A stretch of DNA of 39,513 bases. Origin: Caulobacterales bacterium. Lineage in GTDB: Bacteria; Pseudomonadota; Alphaproteobacteria; Caulobacterales; Caulobacteraceae. This document shows positions 1 through 8,003 of the stretch, piece by piece (position 1 is the stretch's first letter; every line of letters starts with the position of its first letter). The notes under the pieces are model-generated. The model saw only the letters and a list, made by a program, of their open reading frames with translations. It was not told where the DNA came from and did not search any database. The stretch covers positions 1-39,513 of the forward strand of contig JAFLCT010000011.1 of assembly GCA_017302335.1 (NCBI GenBank). The letters are read 5' to 3'. The position numbers and the translations under genes are program-made.

Positions 1-1655
1 GCCGACAGCACCGCCACCGGCGTCTCGCGATTCGGCCCGTCGCCGTCGCGCAGCGCGCGCGTCGCCGTCAGTCCGTCCATGATCGGCATATTGACGTCCA
101 TGATGATGATGTCGAACGGCGCCTCGGCCGCCGCATCCAACGCCTCGCGCCCGTTTTCGGCCATGGCGCAGGCGTGGCCCATCGAGGTCAGCCAGGCCTG
201 AAGCACCATGCGATTGACCGGATGGTCCTCGACCACCAGCACGCTCAACGGCCCGGCCGTGGTTTCGACCGCCTGGTCCGCGCGTTCCGTGATCGGGGTC
301 GCCTCCCAGCTCTCGACATCGACATCCAGCGACAGGGTGAAGGTCGACCCCGCCCCCGCCGCCGACGTCAGCGCGATATCCCCGCCCAGGAGCTGGGCCA
401 GCTTGCGGCAGATGCTCAGGCCCAGACCCGTGCCGCCGTAACCGCGTGTAGAGGTGGCGTCGACCTGGGTGAAGGGCTGGAACAGCTTGCCCTGATCGGC
501 TTCGGCGATGCCCACGCCGCTGTCCGCCACAGCGAAGTCCAGCCGCGCCCGACGCTCGTCGAGCCTACGCCCGCGCACGGTCAGCTCCACCTTGCCCTCG
601 GGCGTGAACTTCACCGCATTGCTCAACAAATTCTGCACGATCTGGGCGACACGCAGAGCGTCCGTGTTCAACCGGTGCGGCAGCTCGCCCACGCGCGTGA
701 CCTCAAAGTCCAGCCCCTTGGCCGCCGCCTGGGCCTCGAACGGTCCTACGCTGCGTTCGACCAAATCGGCCATCGAGGTTTCGGCCGTATCGATCTCGAT
801 CCGGCCAGCCTCGATCTTGGCCAGGTCCAGGATGTCGTTCAGCAGCACCAGCAGGCTCTCGCCCGACCGGCGGATGATGGAGACATAGTTCTGCTGATCC
901 CCGCCCAAACGGGTGGTGTTCTCCAGAAGCTGAGCGGCACCGAGCACGCCGTTCATCGGCGTGCGCAACTCGTGCGACACCACGGCCAGAAAGTTCGACT
1001 TGGCGTCCGAGGCCGCCCGCGCCTGTTCGCCCGCCACCTCCAGCGCCGCGATCAGCTCAGCCTGGCGGGCGTTGATGGCGGCCAATTCATTGTCCTTGAT
1101 CTCGGTGATGACCACCTTGATCAGCAGGGCCAAGGCCATGACCGGCCCGATGGTCAGCACCGTCAGCATCCCCGGCTGCCCCCACAAGCTGGCCACGATG
1201 ACGCCCACCGTCAGCGTATAGGGCATGGAGACGATCATCGCTTCGCGCGAATTGGCCCGCATCTGGGTGAAGACCAGGGTGTAGCCGGCGCATAGCAGGG
1301 CGATGGCCAGCATCCCGCCGAACACACCGCCCATATAGAAACTCAACAACGGCGCCCCGGCCCAACAGACGCCCGATATGGTGGCGACGATCAACTTGAC
1401 CCGCGCATGGCGCTTCGGGTCCGTCATCTGAATCCGGGTCTCGGCGATGGTCCGCGCCACGCCCGACGCGGTCGCCACCACGTACCAGGCCACGGCCCAA
1501 TACCACGGCACGGTGGTCAGCAACGCCAGGCCCCAGGCCCCGATCACCCAATATCTCAGATGGCCGATGGCCATGATCCGGTGAAAGAAGGACGTCTTGC
1601 GCGCCCGATCCGCTGGCGGAGCGGCCAGCCTATCTGTCGTCGTCGCATCCGTCAT
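1..1655 (-). CDS. Hybrid sensor histidine kinase / response regulator, C-terminus cut by window edge
   Basis: About 551 residues are in the window and the frame stays open to base 1, so the C-terminus is missing. Order: a hydrophobic N-terminal region of several membrane segments (about residues 25-170), a linker helix, then a HisKA domain with motif SHELRTP (His228 is the phosphoacceptor). The HATPase domain follows, with N box NLLSNAVKF, G1 DSGVGIA and G2 GTGLGLSI. A receiver domain comes last, with the phosphoacceptor Asp520 in IIIMDVNMPIMDG. It should autophosphorylate at the membrane and pass phosphate to its own receiver and perhaps to a separate phosphotransferase. ATG at 1655 is preceded by a purine-rich GGGGGAGG ribosome site. 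The signal sensed is not evident; the N-terminus resembles MASE-type sensory membrane regions. Family call is firm, pathway unknown. Confidence 0.9.
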   Translation of the reverse strand, partial: MTDATTTDRLAAPPADRARKTSFFHRIMAIGHLRYWVIGAWGLALLTTVPWYWAVAWYVVATASGVARTIAETRIQMTDPKRHARVKLIVATISGVCWAGAPLLSFYMGGVFGGMLAIALLCAGYTLVFTQMRANSREAMIVSMPYTLTVGVIVASLWGQPGMLTVLTIGPVMALALLIKVVITEIKDNELAAINARQAELIAALEVAGEQARAASDAKSNFLAVVSHELRTPMNGVLGAAQLLENTTRLGGDQQNYVSIIRRSGESLLVLLNDILDLAKIEAGRIEIDTAETSMADLVERSVGPFEAQAAAKGLDFEVTRVGELPHRLNTDALRVAQIVQNLLSNAVKFTPEGKVELTVRGRRLDERRARLDFAVADSGVGIAEADQGKLFQPFTQVDATSTRGYGGTGLGLSICRKLAQLLGGDIALTSAAGAGSTFTLSLDVDVESWEATPITERADQAVETTAGPLSVLVVEDHPVNRMVLQAWLTSMGHACAMAENGREALDAAAEAPFDIIIMDVNMPIMDGLTATRALRDGDGPNRETPVAVLS

Positions 1656-1742
1656 GCACGCCTCCCCCGCTCCCAAGGCGATGACGTTGGGGAAGAGGCT
1701 CTAAGATATGGTGAAAACGCCGGTTCCTGAACCGTGGCCGTC

Positions 1743-2303
1743 TTATGGCTCCAGTTCGATGTCCCAGTACAGATAGTCGAGCCAGCTCTGGTGTAGATGG
1801 TTGGGCGGGAAACGTCGGCCCGCCTCTTGAAGCTGCCAGGCGCTGGGCTGGTGCGGTCGCCGCCGGATCGGCATACCCGCCTGCTGGGGCGTGCGGCCGC
1901 CCTTGCGCAGATTGCAGGGACCGCAGGCGGCCACGATGTTGTCCCAGGACGTGCGCCCGCCCCGGCTGCGCGGGATGACGTGATCGAAGGTCAATTCCGC
2001 CGAATGGCCGCAATACTGACAGGCGAAGCCGTCGCGCAGAAAGACGTTGAAACGGGTGAAGGCCGGCTGTCGGTCCTGTTCGACATAGCGGCGAAGGGCG
2101 ATGACGCTGGGCAGCCGCATCTCGATCGAAGGCGAGTGCACCACCTTGTCATAGCAGGAGACCACATCGACCCGGTCCTGCCACACCGCCTTGACCGCCT
2201 CTTCCCACGGCCAGATCGACAGCGGGTAATAGGACAGAGGCCGAAAGTCGGCGTTCAGCACCAAGGCCGGAAAACCGCCATGCGGACGCGCGTGGCCCTG
2301 CAT
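1743..2303 (-). CDS. HNH endonuclease family protein
   Basis: A 186-residue protein with a compact zinc-type HNH domain: CQYCG, then LTFDHVIPRSRGG (His-containing first strand), then a central Asn in the SWDNIV segment and a second CGPCN pair. The N-terminal half (PALVLNADFRPLSYYPLSIW) is typical of a widespread bacterial HNH subfamily often labelled restriction endonuclease without experimental support. No methylase or partner nuclease lies next to it, so a restriction role is not supported by context. It lies upstream of the hybrid kinase gene on the same strand with an 87-base gap. A DNA nicking or cleaving role is inferred from the fold; the biological substrate is unknown. Confidence 0.85.
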   Translation of the reverse strand: MQGHARPHGGFPALVLNADFRPLSYYPLSIWPWEEAVKAVWQDRVDVVSCYDKVVHSPSIEMRLPSVIALRRYVEQDRQPAFTRFNVFLRDGFACQYCGHSAELTFDHVIPRSRGGRTSWDNIVAACGPCNLRKGGRTPQQAGMPIRRRPHQPSAWQLQEAGRRFPPNHLHQSWLDYLYWDIELEP

Positions 2304-2407
2304 CAGAGCCTCCGCCTCAGAATGTTCGACGCGACAGGACTGAAGACACGCTCCCCCTTGTCTGGCCGGAGAAGCCTACGCCTGATTCGACGCCGGGACC
2401 ATGACGG

Positions 2408-3055
2408 TTAGTTCGGCCGTCCCGGAAAGCTCGGCAGGCTCCAGCCCCAGGCCAAGGCTCCCGCTCTCAGCCCGAAGCCCGCCGTCGCCGCCGCGATCGC
2501 CGACGGCCAGGGCGGCAGGTCGAAGGCCCGCATCACCACATACAGCGTCGCCGCCAGCAGGGCCGCCGACACGGTGATCTCGCGTCGCAGCAGGATCGAC
2601 GGCTGGCCCGCCAACAGGTCGCGCACCACCCCGCCGAAACAAGCCGTCAACGCCCCCATGACGATGCAGATCAGCGGCGCGACCCCCGCCGCCTCGGCCT
2701 TGGCCGCGCCCATGACGCCATAGGCGCCCAGGCCCAGCGCATCCAGCCACAGCAACAGCCGGAAGCGCCACGGGCGCGCGCCCAACAACCACACCGCCAC
2801 CGCCGCCGCCAAGCAAACGGCGATATAGCGCCAGTCCTGCACCCAGAAGACCGGAACCCCGATCAGCAGGTCCCGCAACGTTCCGCCGCCGACCCCGGTG
2901 ATGGCCGCGAAGAAGGCGAAGGTGACCAGGTCGTGTTTCTCGCGCGCGGCGGCCAAGGCGCCGGTCGCGGCGAACACCGCCACCCCGGCGAAGTCCAGGG
3001 CGCCGAGCACGGTCTCGGGATCGGTCAGGGCGGGATCGACCAGGGGCGTCGTCAT
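2408..3055 (-). CDS. TRIC-type (UPF0126) trimeric intracellular cation channel family protein
   Basis: A 215-residue integral membrane protein with about seven hydrophobic segments. It has the two internally related glycine-rich repeats of the family: GVGGGTLRDLLIG near residue 65 and FGGVVRDLLAG near residue 150. Bacterial members form potassium-permeable trimers; the physiological role in bacteria is not well known. The ATG at 3055 overlaps the stop of the upstream DNA glycosylase gene as ATGA, which sets the start and implies translational coupling. The reading frame stays open far upstream inside the glycosylase gene, but that extension has no family similarity. Confidence 0.9.
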   Translation of the reverse strand: MTTPLVDPALTDPETVLGALDFAGVAVFAATGALAAAREKHDLVTFAFFAAITGVGGGTLRDLLIGVPVFWVQDWRYIAVCLAAAVAVWLLGARPWRFRLLLWLDALGLGAYGVMGAAKAEAAGVAPLICIVMGALTACFGGVVRDLLAGQPSILLRREITVSAALLAATLYVVMRAFDLPPWPSAIAAATAGFGLRAGALAWGWSLPSFPGRPN

Positions 3056-3702
3056 ACGCCCTCCTCTAACACGATCTCTCCACGCTTCACCCCGCCATAC
3101 CAGCCCCACAGCAGATGGGCGGCCACGCCTCGGTGCGGCCGCCACGCCTCGGCCCGGGCATAGGTCTGTTTCTCGTTCGGCCGCGCTTCGGCCCGGTCGG
3201 CCCAACGCAGGGCCTCCTGCAAGGCCACGTCGCCGCCGGGAAAGACATCCGTCCGCCCCTCGCAGAACATCAGATAGGTCTCGGCCGTCCAGCGCCCGAC
3301 GCCCTTGATCGCCGTCAGGACCGCCACCGCCTCTTCGTCGCTCAGCGCCGACATCCGCTCCAGGTCGATCCGTCCCTCGACCTGGGCCAGGGCGATCTCG
3401 CGCCCGTAGGTCACCTTCTGCCCAGACAGGCCCCAGCCGCGCAGGGTTTCGACCGGGTGCGCCAACAGGGTCTCTGGCGTCACTTCGTCCAGGCCCTCTC
3501 GCACACGCCGCCAGATCGCCGCAGCCGAGGCTGTCGACACCTGCTGTTCCACGATCATGCGCAACAGGCCCTCGAAACCACCGGGTCTGGCCCGCCATTC
3601 GAACACCGGCGTCCGATCATGCGCCTGGGCCAGGGCCGGGTCGGCCCGGACCAGCGCCGTGCGCGCGGCGGCCAGGATCTTCGCATCGGGGATGGTCGGC
3701 AT
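3052..3702 (-). CDS. DNA-3-methyladenine glycosylase (AlkA / HhH-GPD family)
   Basis: A 216-residue base-excision repair enzyme that removes alkylated bases from DNA. The helix-hairpin-helix is LTAIKGVGRWTAETYL at about residues 129-144, followed by VFPGGDVALQ with the catalytic Asp158. VEQQVSTASA near residue 51 is the usual signature for the N-terminal helical part of this family. The protein is the short bacterial form and lacks the N-terminal domain of E. coli AlkA. ATG at 3702 fits the homology start; longer in-frame extension toward 4821 is antisense to the oxygenase gene and is rejected. It shares a 45-base divergent promoter region with that gene and overlaps the downstream TRIC gene by four bases. 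Confidence 0.92.
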   Translation of the reverse strand: MPTIPDAKILAAARTALVRADPALAQAHDRTPVFEWRARPGGFEGLLRMIVEQQVSTASAAAIWRRVREGLDEVTPETLLAHPVETLRGWGLSGQKVTYGREIALAQVEGRIDLERMSALSDEEAVAVLTAIKGVGRWTAETYLMFCEGRTDVFPGGDVALQEALRWADRAEARPNEKQTYARAEAWRPHRGVAAHLLWGWYGGVKRGEIVLEEGV

Positions 3703-3747
3703 GGTTTCGGAATCGACAGTGTTTTGAAGGCGCTTTAGCGTCGGCGC

Positions 3748-4890
3748 ATGACCACCCTGGACGAAATCCTGGCGCCGATCACCTCGGCCGAGTTCTTTGC
3801 GGACTATCACGACCGAAAACCGCTGTACGTCCCGGCCGAGGACCCAGGGTCGCCTGCTCGGCGTCCGCTGGACTGGGCCGGTTTCAACGCCTTGCTGGAC
3901 CAGGCGTCGATCTGGAACGCGGCCCATCTGCGACTGTACAAGGATGTCACCCGCATCCCCGAGACCGACTATTGCAACCGCGTGCCGACCCAGGACGGTC
4001 AGGTGATGCTGCGGCCCTCGCCCGCCAAGGTCCAGGTCTGCCTGGCCGACGGCGCCAGCCTGGTCGCCAATGAGGTGCAGTTCCTGAATCCGGCCATGAG
4101 CGCCGTCGCCGACGCGCTGTCGCGGCGCTTCGCGGCCCTGGTCGGGGCCAATATCTATTGCTCCTTCCACGGGGTGCGGGCCTTTGGGACCCATTTCGAC
4201 AGCCACGATGTCTGGGCCTTGCACCTGGAGGGCGAGAAAGTCTGGCGCATCTATCAGAACCGCGCCGACAACCCGCACGTCTTCCCGCCGGATTCGCCCG
4301 AGGCGCGTCGCTGGGTCGAGACCACGCGCGGCCCGGTGATGCACGAGATCCGCATGAAGCCCGGCGACCTGCTGTATCTGCCGCGCGGTTGGTATCACGA
4401 CGCCCTGGCCGACGGCGGGGCGTCGCTGCACCTCACCTATTCGGTCACCCCTTTGGACGGCCGCGCCCTGTTGGGCGTCCTGGCCCAGACCATGGTTCAG
4501 GATTCGGCCTTCCGCGCCTTCCTGCCGCCCGCCCATCTGGAGGACGGCCGTCCCCTGGCCGCGCACCTGGCCGATCTGGCGCGGCGTCTGGCCGATCAGG
4601 TGTCCAGCCCGGCCATGCTGGAGGAGATGATGACGGCCCAGGCCCGGTTGTCGCCGCGCGTCGCGCCCTACGCCCTGCCTCATGTGCCGAAGCTGACCTT
4701 CTATCGCGTCACCGGCCTGCATCATCCCGTCCCGGCCGGTCCCATGGCCGCGCCCGTGCGTTGGATGTTCGCCCAGCCGGCCTTCGCCATCGAAGACCTT
4801 CTGGCCGAGTTCGAGGGCCACGATCCCGACCGGCTGCGCCAGGTCGTCGACGGCGCGGTCAAGGCGGGCGCCCTGGCGCGCGTCGTCTGA
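3748..4890 (+). CDS. JmjC/cupin-type 2-oxoglutarate oxygenase, ribosomal-oxygenase-like
   Basis: A 380-residue protein with a JmjC-type double-stranded beta-helix. Iron ligands are visible as His149-x-Asp151 in GTHFDSHDVWALHLEG and His217 in GDLLYLPRGWYHDAL. Segments LEGEKVWRIY and ASLHLTYSV match the layout of the YcfD/NO66/MINA53 ribosomal oxygenases, which hydroxylate ribosomal proteins. A C-terminal helical plus winged-helix-like region of about 130 residues also fits that group. The gluQRS start codon is only two bases after the stop, so the two are probably co-translated, which favours a role tied to translation. The precise substrate is inferred, not shown; JmjC proteins acting on small molecules or other proteins remain possible. 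Confidence 0.8.
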   Translation: MTTLDEILAPITSAEFFADYHDRKPLYVPAEDPGSPARRPLDWAGFNALLDQASIWNAAHLRLYKDVTRIPETDYCNRVPTQDGQVMLRPSPAKVQVCLADGASLVANEVQFLNPAMSAVADALSRRFAALVGANIYCSFHGVRAFGTHFDSHDVWALHLEGEKVWRIYQNRADNPHVFPPDSPEARRWVETTRGPVMHEIRMKPGDLLYLPRGWYHDALADGGASLHLTYSVTPLDGRALLGVLAQTMVQDSAFRAFLPPAHLEDGRPLAAHLADLARRLADQVSSPAMLEEMMTAQARLSPRVAPYALPHVPKLTFYRVTGLHHPVPAGPMAAPVRWMFAQPAFAIEDLLAEFEGHDPDRLRQVVDGAVKAGALARVV

Positions 4891-4892
4891 GT

Positions 4893-5744
4893 GTGTTCGC
4901 CACCCGTTTCGCGCCTTCGCCGACCGGCCGCCTGCACCTGGGCCACGCCTTTTCGGCCCTGACCGCCTGGTCGGCCGCGAAGGCGGCGAACGGCCGCTTC
5001 ATCCTGCGCATCGAGGACACCGATTTCACCCGCTGTCGTCCCGAGCATGAGGCCGGAATTTACGAGGACCTGGCCTGGTTGGGCCTGGACTGGGAGACGC
5101 CGGTCCGGCGCCAGTCCGACCATCGCGCCGACTATGACGCCGCCCTGGAGACCCTGCGCGGACAAGGCGTCCTGTATCGCTGCTTCCGCACGCGCAAGGA
5201 ATTGATGGCCCTGGCTGGCGCCGCGCCGCACGGCGACGACCCGGCCGATGTCCACGCCTTTCGCGGCGGTCCAGCCTCACCGGACGAAGAGGCCGAACGC
5301 CTGGCCCGCAGCGAGGCCTTCGCCTGGCGCCTGTCTATTCGCGCCGCCGAAACGCGTCTGGGCGGTTTCGACCGCCTGACCTGGACCGAAGAAGGGCTGG
5401 AGCCGGGCCTTCGTCGCGCAGCGCCGCAAACCTTGGGCGACATGGTGGTCGGGCGAAAGGACATCGGCGCGGGCTATGTCGTCGCCTCGGTCGTCGATGA
5501 CGCAGCCCAGGGCATGAGCCACATCGTGCGCGGCGTCGATCTGGCGCCCGTCACCTCGGTCCAGCGCGTGCTTCAGGCCCTGCTCGACCTGCCGACGCCG
5601 ATCTATCGCCATCATCGCCTGATCCTGGGTCCCGACGGCCGCCGCCTGGCCAAGCGCGATAAGGCCGCCACCCTGGCCGATATGCGTGAGCGCGGCGTGA
5701 CGGCCCAGGCGGTGCGGGCCGAACTCGGCTTTCCTTCTCCCTGA
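4893..5744 (+). CDS. gluQ: Glutamyl-Q tRNA(Asp) synthetase
   Basis: A 283-residue truncated paralogue of glutamyl-tRNA synthetase that attaches glutamate to queuosine at the wobble position of tRNA(Asp). It begins FATRFAPSPTGRLHLGHA with the HIGH-type motif HLGHA, continues with LRIEDTDFTR, and carries the KMSKS equivalent LAKRDKA near the end. There is no anticodon-binding domain, as expected for this family. The zinc-binding cysteine set of E. coli GluQRS is reduced to a single Cys in LYRCFRTRKEL. The start is a GTG at 4893, two bases after the oxygenase stop; no ATG in frame gives the conserved N-terminus. The frame is open upstream inside the oxygenase gene but that part is a shadow. Confidence 0.93.
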   Translation: MFATRFAPSPTGRLHLGHAFSALTAWSAAKAANGRFILRIEDTDFTRCRPEHEAGIYEDLAWLGLDWETPVRRQSDHRADYDAALETLRGQGVLYRCFRTRKELMALAGAAPHGDDPADVHAFRGGPASPDEEAERLARSEAFAWRLSIRAAETRLGGFDRLTWTEEGLEPGLRRAAPQTLGDMVVGRKDIGAGYVVASVVDDAAQGMSHIVRGVDLAPVTSVQRVLQALLDLPTPIYRHHRLILGPDGRRLAKRDKAATLADMRERGVTAQAVRAELGFPSP

Positions 5745-5769
5745 ACCCTGCACGCGATAGAGCCGTACG

Positions 5770-6711
5770 ATGTCCTCCCGCGCGCGCGCCCTCATCGTTC
5801 TGCTGGCCGCCGCCTGCGTGCTGGGCCTGGCGCCCATTCTGGTGCGGCTGACCGAGACCGGCCCGGCCGCCGCCGGTTTCTGGCGTTTTGTCCTGTCCCT
5901 GCCGCTGCTGTTCGCCCTGGCCGCGCGGCCGGGAACCGAAGGCCGGAAAGGCGGTCTGGGCAAGCCGTCGAAATGGATGCTGCTGGCGGGGCTGTTCTTC
6001 GCTCTGGACCTCGGCTTCTGGCACTACGGCATCGTCATGACCTCGGTGGCCAACGCCACGGTGCTGTGCAACCTGACGCCGGTCGTGGTCACCCTGTTCG
6101 CCTGGCTGGTGCTGAAAGAGAAGCCGGGCCGTCTGTTCGTCGTCGCTCTGGGCCTGGCCCTGTTGGGCGCCTTTGCCATGGCGGCGGGAGCCAGCGGCGA
6201 GCAAGGCTCCAACCCCCTGCTCGGGGATCTGTTCAGCCTGTCTGTGGCGATCTGGTACTCGGGCTATTTCCTGGCGGTCCAGCGCGCCCGCACCAACGCC
6301 GGAGCCATGCGCGTCACCTTCTGGGCCACCCTGGTCGGCGCGCCCCTGCTGGGCGGGCTGGCCCTGATCCTGGGCGAGGACATGATCCCCGCCACCGCCG
6401 CCGGTTGGGCCGCCTGCGCGGGCCTGGGCGTCATGCACGTCTTCGGTCAGGGCGGCGTGGCCTGGGCGCTGGGCCGTCTGCCCGCCTCGATCACGGCCGT
6501 GACCATTCTGATCCAGCCGATCGTCGCCGCGCTTTTGGGCTGGTGGGTCTTTGGCGAGACCCTGACCCCGGTCCAGGCCGCGGGCGGCGCCCTGGTGCTG
6601 GCCGCGGTCGTGCTGGCCCAGCGATCACGCGCGCCGTCCCCACCGCAACTCGCCATGGCCTCGCCCAGAGTCGCGTCCTCAAGCAGCGAGGCTCCGCGAA
6701 CCGAGCGGTAG
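5770..6711 (+). CDS. EamA/DMT superfamily transporter
   Basis: A 313-residue inner-membrane protein with about ten hydrophobic segments arranged as two EamA repeats (roughly residues 8-140 and 150-280). Typical pieces include APILVRLTETGPAAAGFWRF in the first repeat and LPASITAVTILIQPIVAALLGWWVFGE in the second. Members export amino acids, metabolites or drugs; the substrate cannot be told from sequence. The C-terminal 25 residues are polar and low in complexity. It follows gluQRS by 25 bases on the same strand and may be co-transcribed. Confidence 0.88.
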   Translation: MSSRARALIVLLAAACVLGLAPILVRLTETGPAAAGFWRFVLSLPLLFALAARPGTEGRKGGLGKPSKWMLLAGLFFALDLGFWHYGIVMTSVANATVLCNLTPVVVTLFAWLVLKEKPGRLFVVALGLALLGAFAMAAGASGEQGSNPLLGDLFSLSVAIWYSGYFLAVQRARTNAGAMRVTFWATLVGAPLLGGLALILGEDMIPATAAGWAACAGLGVMHVFGQGGVAWALGRLPASITAVTILIQPIVAALLGWWVFGETLTPVQAAGGALVLAAVVLAQRSRAPSPPQLAMASPRVASSSSEAPRTER

Positions 6712-6720
6712 GACCAAACA

Positions 6721-6756
6721 AAAATAAAAAAGGCCCGGGATTGCTCCCGGGCCTTT
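6721..6756 (-). terminator. Rho-independent terminator of the cold-shock gene
   Basis: A perfect 12-bp stem (6729-6740 with 6745-6756, arm AAAGGCCCGGGA) closes a 4-base loop. On the minus strand it is followed by a run of T broken once (complement of 6721-6730). It lies 25 bases beyond the csp stop. On the plus strand the T tract is only three bases, so it would be a weaker terminator for the transporter gene. Confidence 0.9.
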
Positions 6757-6781
6757 CATCTCTCGAAGCCTGAGCGGTTGC

Positions 6782-6988
6782 TTAGCCGATCAGCTTCAGG
6801 TCCACCGCCGCCGTCTTGCCGCGCTGGGTTTCCAGCTCGTACTCGACCTTGGCGTTCTCATCGAGACCCGTGAGACCCGCCTTCTGAACGGCGGTGATGT
6901 GTACGAACACATCCGAGCCGCCGCCTTCGGGCTGGATGAAACCAAAGCCCTTGGTGGGGTTGAACCACTTAACCGTGCCGGTCGCCAT
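6782..6988 (-). CDS. Cold-shock domain protein (CspA family)
   Basis: A 68-residue single cold-shock domain. The RNA-binding motifs RNP1 (KGFGFIQ, residues 13-19) and RNP2 (DVFVHI, 26-31) are both intact. It should act as an RNA chaperone that melts secondary structure in mRNA. ATG at 6988 gives the standard [10 protein letters not shown] start; the open frame continues upstream to 7156 but that part is the untranslated leader. The gene has its own promoter about 140 bases upstream, a structured leader and a strong terminator, so it is a single-gene unit. Whether it is cold-induced or constitutive cannot be read from the sequence. Confidence 0.95.
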   Translation of the reverse strand: MATGTVKWFNPTKGFGFIQPEGGGSDVFVHITAVQKAGLTGLDENAKVEYELETQRGKTAAVDLKLIG

Positions 6989-7081
6989 GTCTGCGTCTCC
7001 GTAAACGCGCTTTCCAGGCGGGCGTCCCTCGGGATCGCCCGTCAGCCCAACTGGACAAGCTCGTTCGGTAGAAAGAGCGAA

Positions 7082-7101
7082 ACGCGGCCGTTGGGCCGCG
7101 T
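7082..7101 (-). promoter_or_regulatory. Hairpin in the csp 5' leader
   Basis: An 8-bp inverted repeat (ACGCGGCC at 7082-7089, GGCCGCGT at 7094-7101) around a 4-base loop lies inside the predicted leader, about 20 bases downstream of the -10 element. Long folded leaders are a known control point for CspA-type mRNAs; a thermosensing role here is inferred. Confidence 0.5.
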
Positions 7102-7121
7102 CGTATCCGGACTGCGGCGAA

Positions 7122-7150
7122 GTTCTCGCCCGTGATTTGTGGACGGTCAA
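7122..7150 (-). promoter_or_regulatory. Predicted sigma-70 promoter of csp (Caulobacter type)
   Basis: Reading the minus strand, TTGACCG (7150-7144) is followed after 14 bases by GCGAGAAC (7129-7122). The Caulobacter housekeeping consensus is TTGACGS, 10-14 bases, GCTANAWC, so there is one mismatch in each box. Transcription would begin near 7115, giving a leader of roughly 125 bases. Confidence 0.55.
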
Positions 7151-7159
7151 CAGCAAAGC

Positions 7160-7178
7160 GTTCGCCTTTCAGGCGAAC
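7160..7178 (-). terminator. Hairpin after the extensin-like gene
   Basis: An 8-bp stem (GTTCGCCT, 7160-7167, with AGGCGAAC, 7171-7178) and 3-base loop sits 14 bases past the stop of the extensin-like gene and just before the csp promoter. No long T run follows on the minus strand, so termination would be weak or assisted. Confidence 0.4.
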
Positions 7179-7191
7179 ATGGTTACCGGGA

Positions 7192-7953
7192 TCAGGCGCA
7201 CAGGCCGCGCGGCGAGCCGTCCAGATGCAGATGATCCTGGTGGGCGGCGTTGTAGTCGGGCGTCAACACGGTGGAGAAAACACGGCAGGCGCCGTCGCGG
7301 ACGCGCTTGAGGAAACGCGCGCCGTCGGTCCCCGTCTCGCCCCGCCCGTCCCAGTCGCTCGCGATGCTGACCGTGCGCCCGTCCTCCAGACGCAACGCCG
7401 CAACATCCAGCGCATTGGCCCGCGCGTGTTCGCTGGGCCGGTCGCTGCCCTCGGTCGAGCCGTTGATGCGACGGCAGGAATAGGTTCCGTAATTCTCGAC
7501 CCGCGACACGCGCGATCCGAACGTCGCCTGGGCCGCCGGTTGCAGCACCTGTCGGTCCCAAATGACATAACGCACCGCCAGAGGGCACTGCATGGTCAGA
7601 CCGCCGGGGCTGAGCGGCGTCACCGCCCCGCCAGTGATCCGCACGGCGCCGCGCACGACGCAGAAGCCGCCATCATCGCGATCCGGCGCCCGTTCCACCT
7701 GCACCCCCGCCTCGCGCAGCACCTGGATGCAGGCGTCGGTCGTGGCCGTCACCTCCTCGGCGGCGGCGCTGCGGGCCAGTTCGAAATCGGCCACCTTGGC
7801 CGCTGTGGCGGCGCCGACCGGCCGGTTCAGGTCCAGCGGCTTCCAGGGCAGGTCCTGTTGCGGCGCGAACAGGTTCAACAGGGCGAAGGCCGCGCACAGG
7901 CCCAGGCCCAGCTCCCACATCAGGTTCCAGAAATCGGCGAAATCGCGATCCAT
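7192..7953 (-). CDS. Extensin-like family protein (membrane-anchored, M15-like metallopeptidase fold)
   Basis: A 253-residue protein. Residues 11-30 form one hydrophobic helix, a membrane anchor or uncleaved signal. The C-terminal domain carries SEHARANALDV (His176, Asp183) and HQDHLHLD (His238/241/243), the zinc-binding layout of LAS/M15-type peptidases seen in extensin-like C-terminal domains. Six cysteines (about 75, 98, 123, 160, 223, 252) suggest disulfides, in keeping with a periplasmic domain. A role in peptidoglycan processing is inferred from the fold; the plant-derived name says nothing about function. It lies downstream of the serine hydrolase gene on the same strand, 50 bases away. 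Confidence 0.85.
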   Translation of the reverse strand: MDRDFADFWNLMWELGLGLCAAFALLNLFAPQQDLPWKPLDLNRPVGAATAAKVADFELARSAAAEEVTATTDACIQVLREAGVQVERAPDRDDGGFCVVRGAVRITGGAVTPLSPGGLTMQCPLAVRYVIWDRQVLQPAAQATFGSRVSRVENYGTYSCRRINGSTEGSDRPSEHARANALDVAALRLEDGRTVSIASDWDGRGETGTDGARFLKRVRDGACRVFSTVLTPDYNAAHQDHLHLDGSPRGLCA

Positions 7954-8003
7954 CGAGGGTCAGCCTTAACGGTCTGACGCCGTTCGGCAAGGCGCGACGG
8001 CTT

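Noticed and set aside
174-1295. A 373-codon plus-strand frame opposite the hybrid kinase
   Set aside because: It is antisense to a gene with all kinase and receiver motifs in place; its translation is rich in Arg, Gln and His, as expected for a shadow in high-GC DNA.
1743-2303. Restriction-modification system around the HNH nuclease
   Set aside because: No DNA methyltransferase or specificity gene is adjacent; the neighbours are a sensor kinase and a channel protein.
3703-4821. N-terminal extension of the DNA glycosylase frame
   Set aside because: The open frame lies antisense to the JmjC oxygenase gene and shows no family similarity; the glycosylase starts at 3702.
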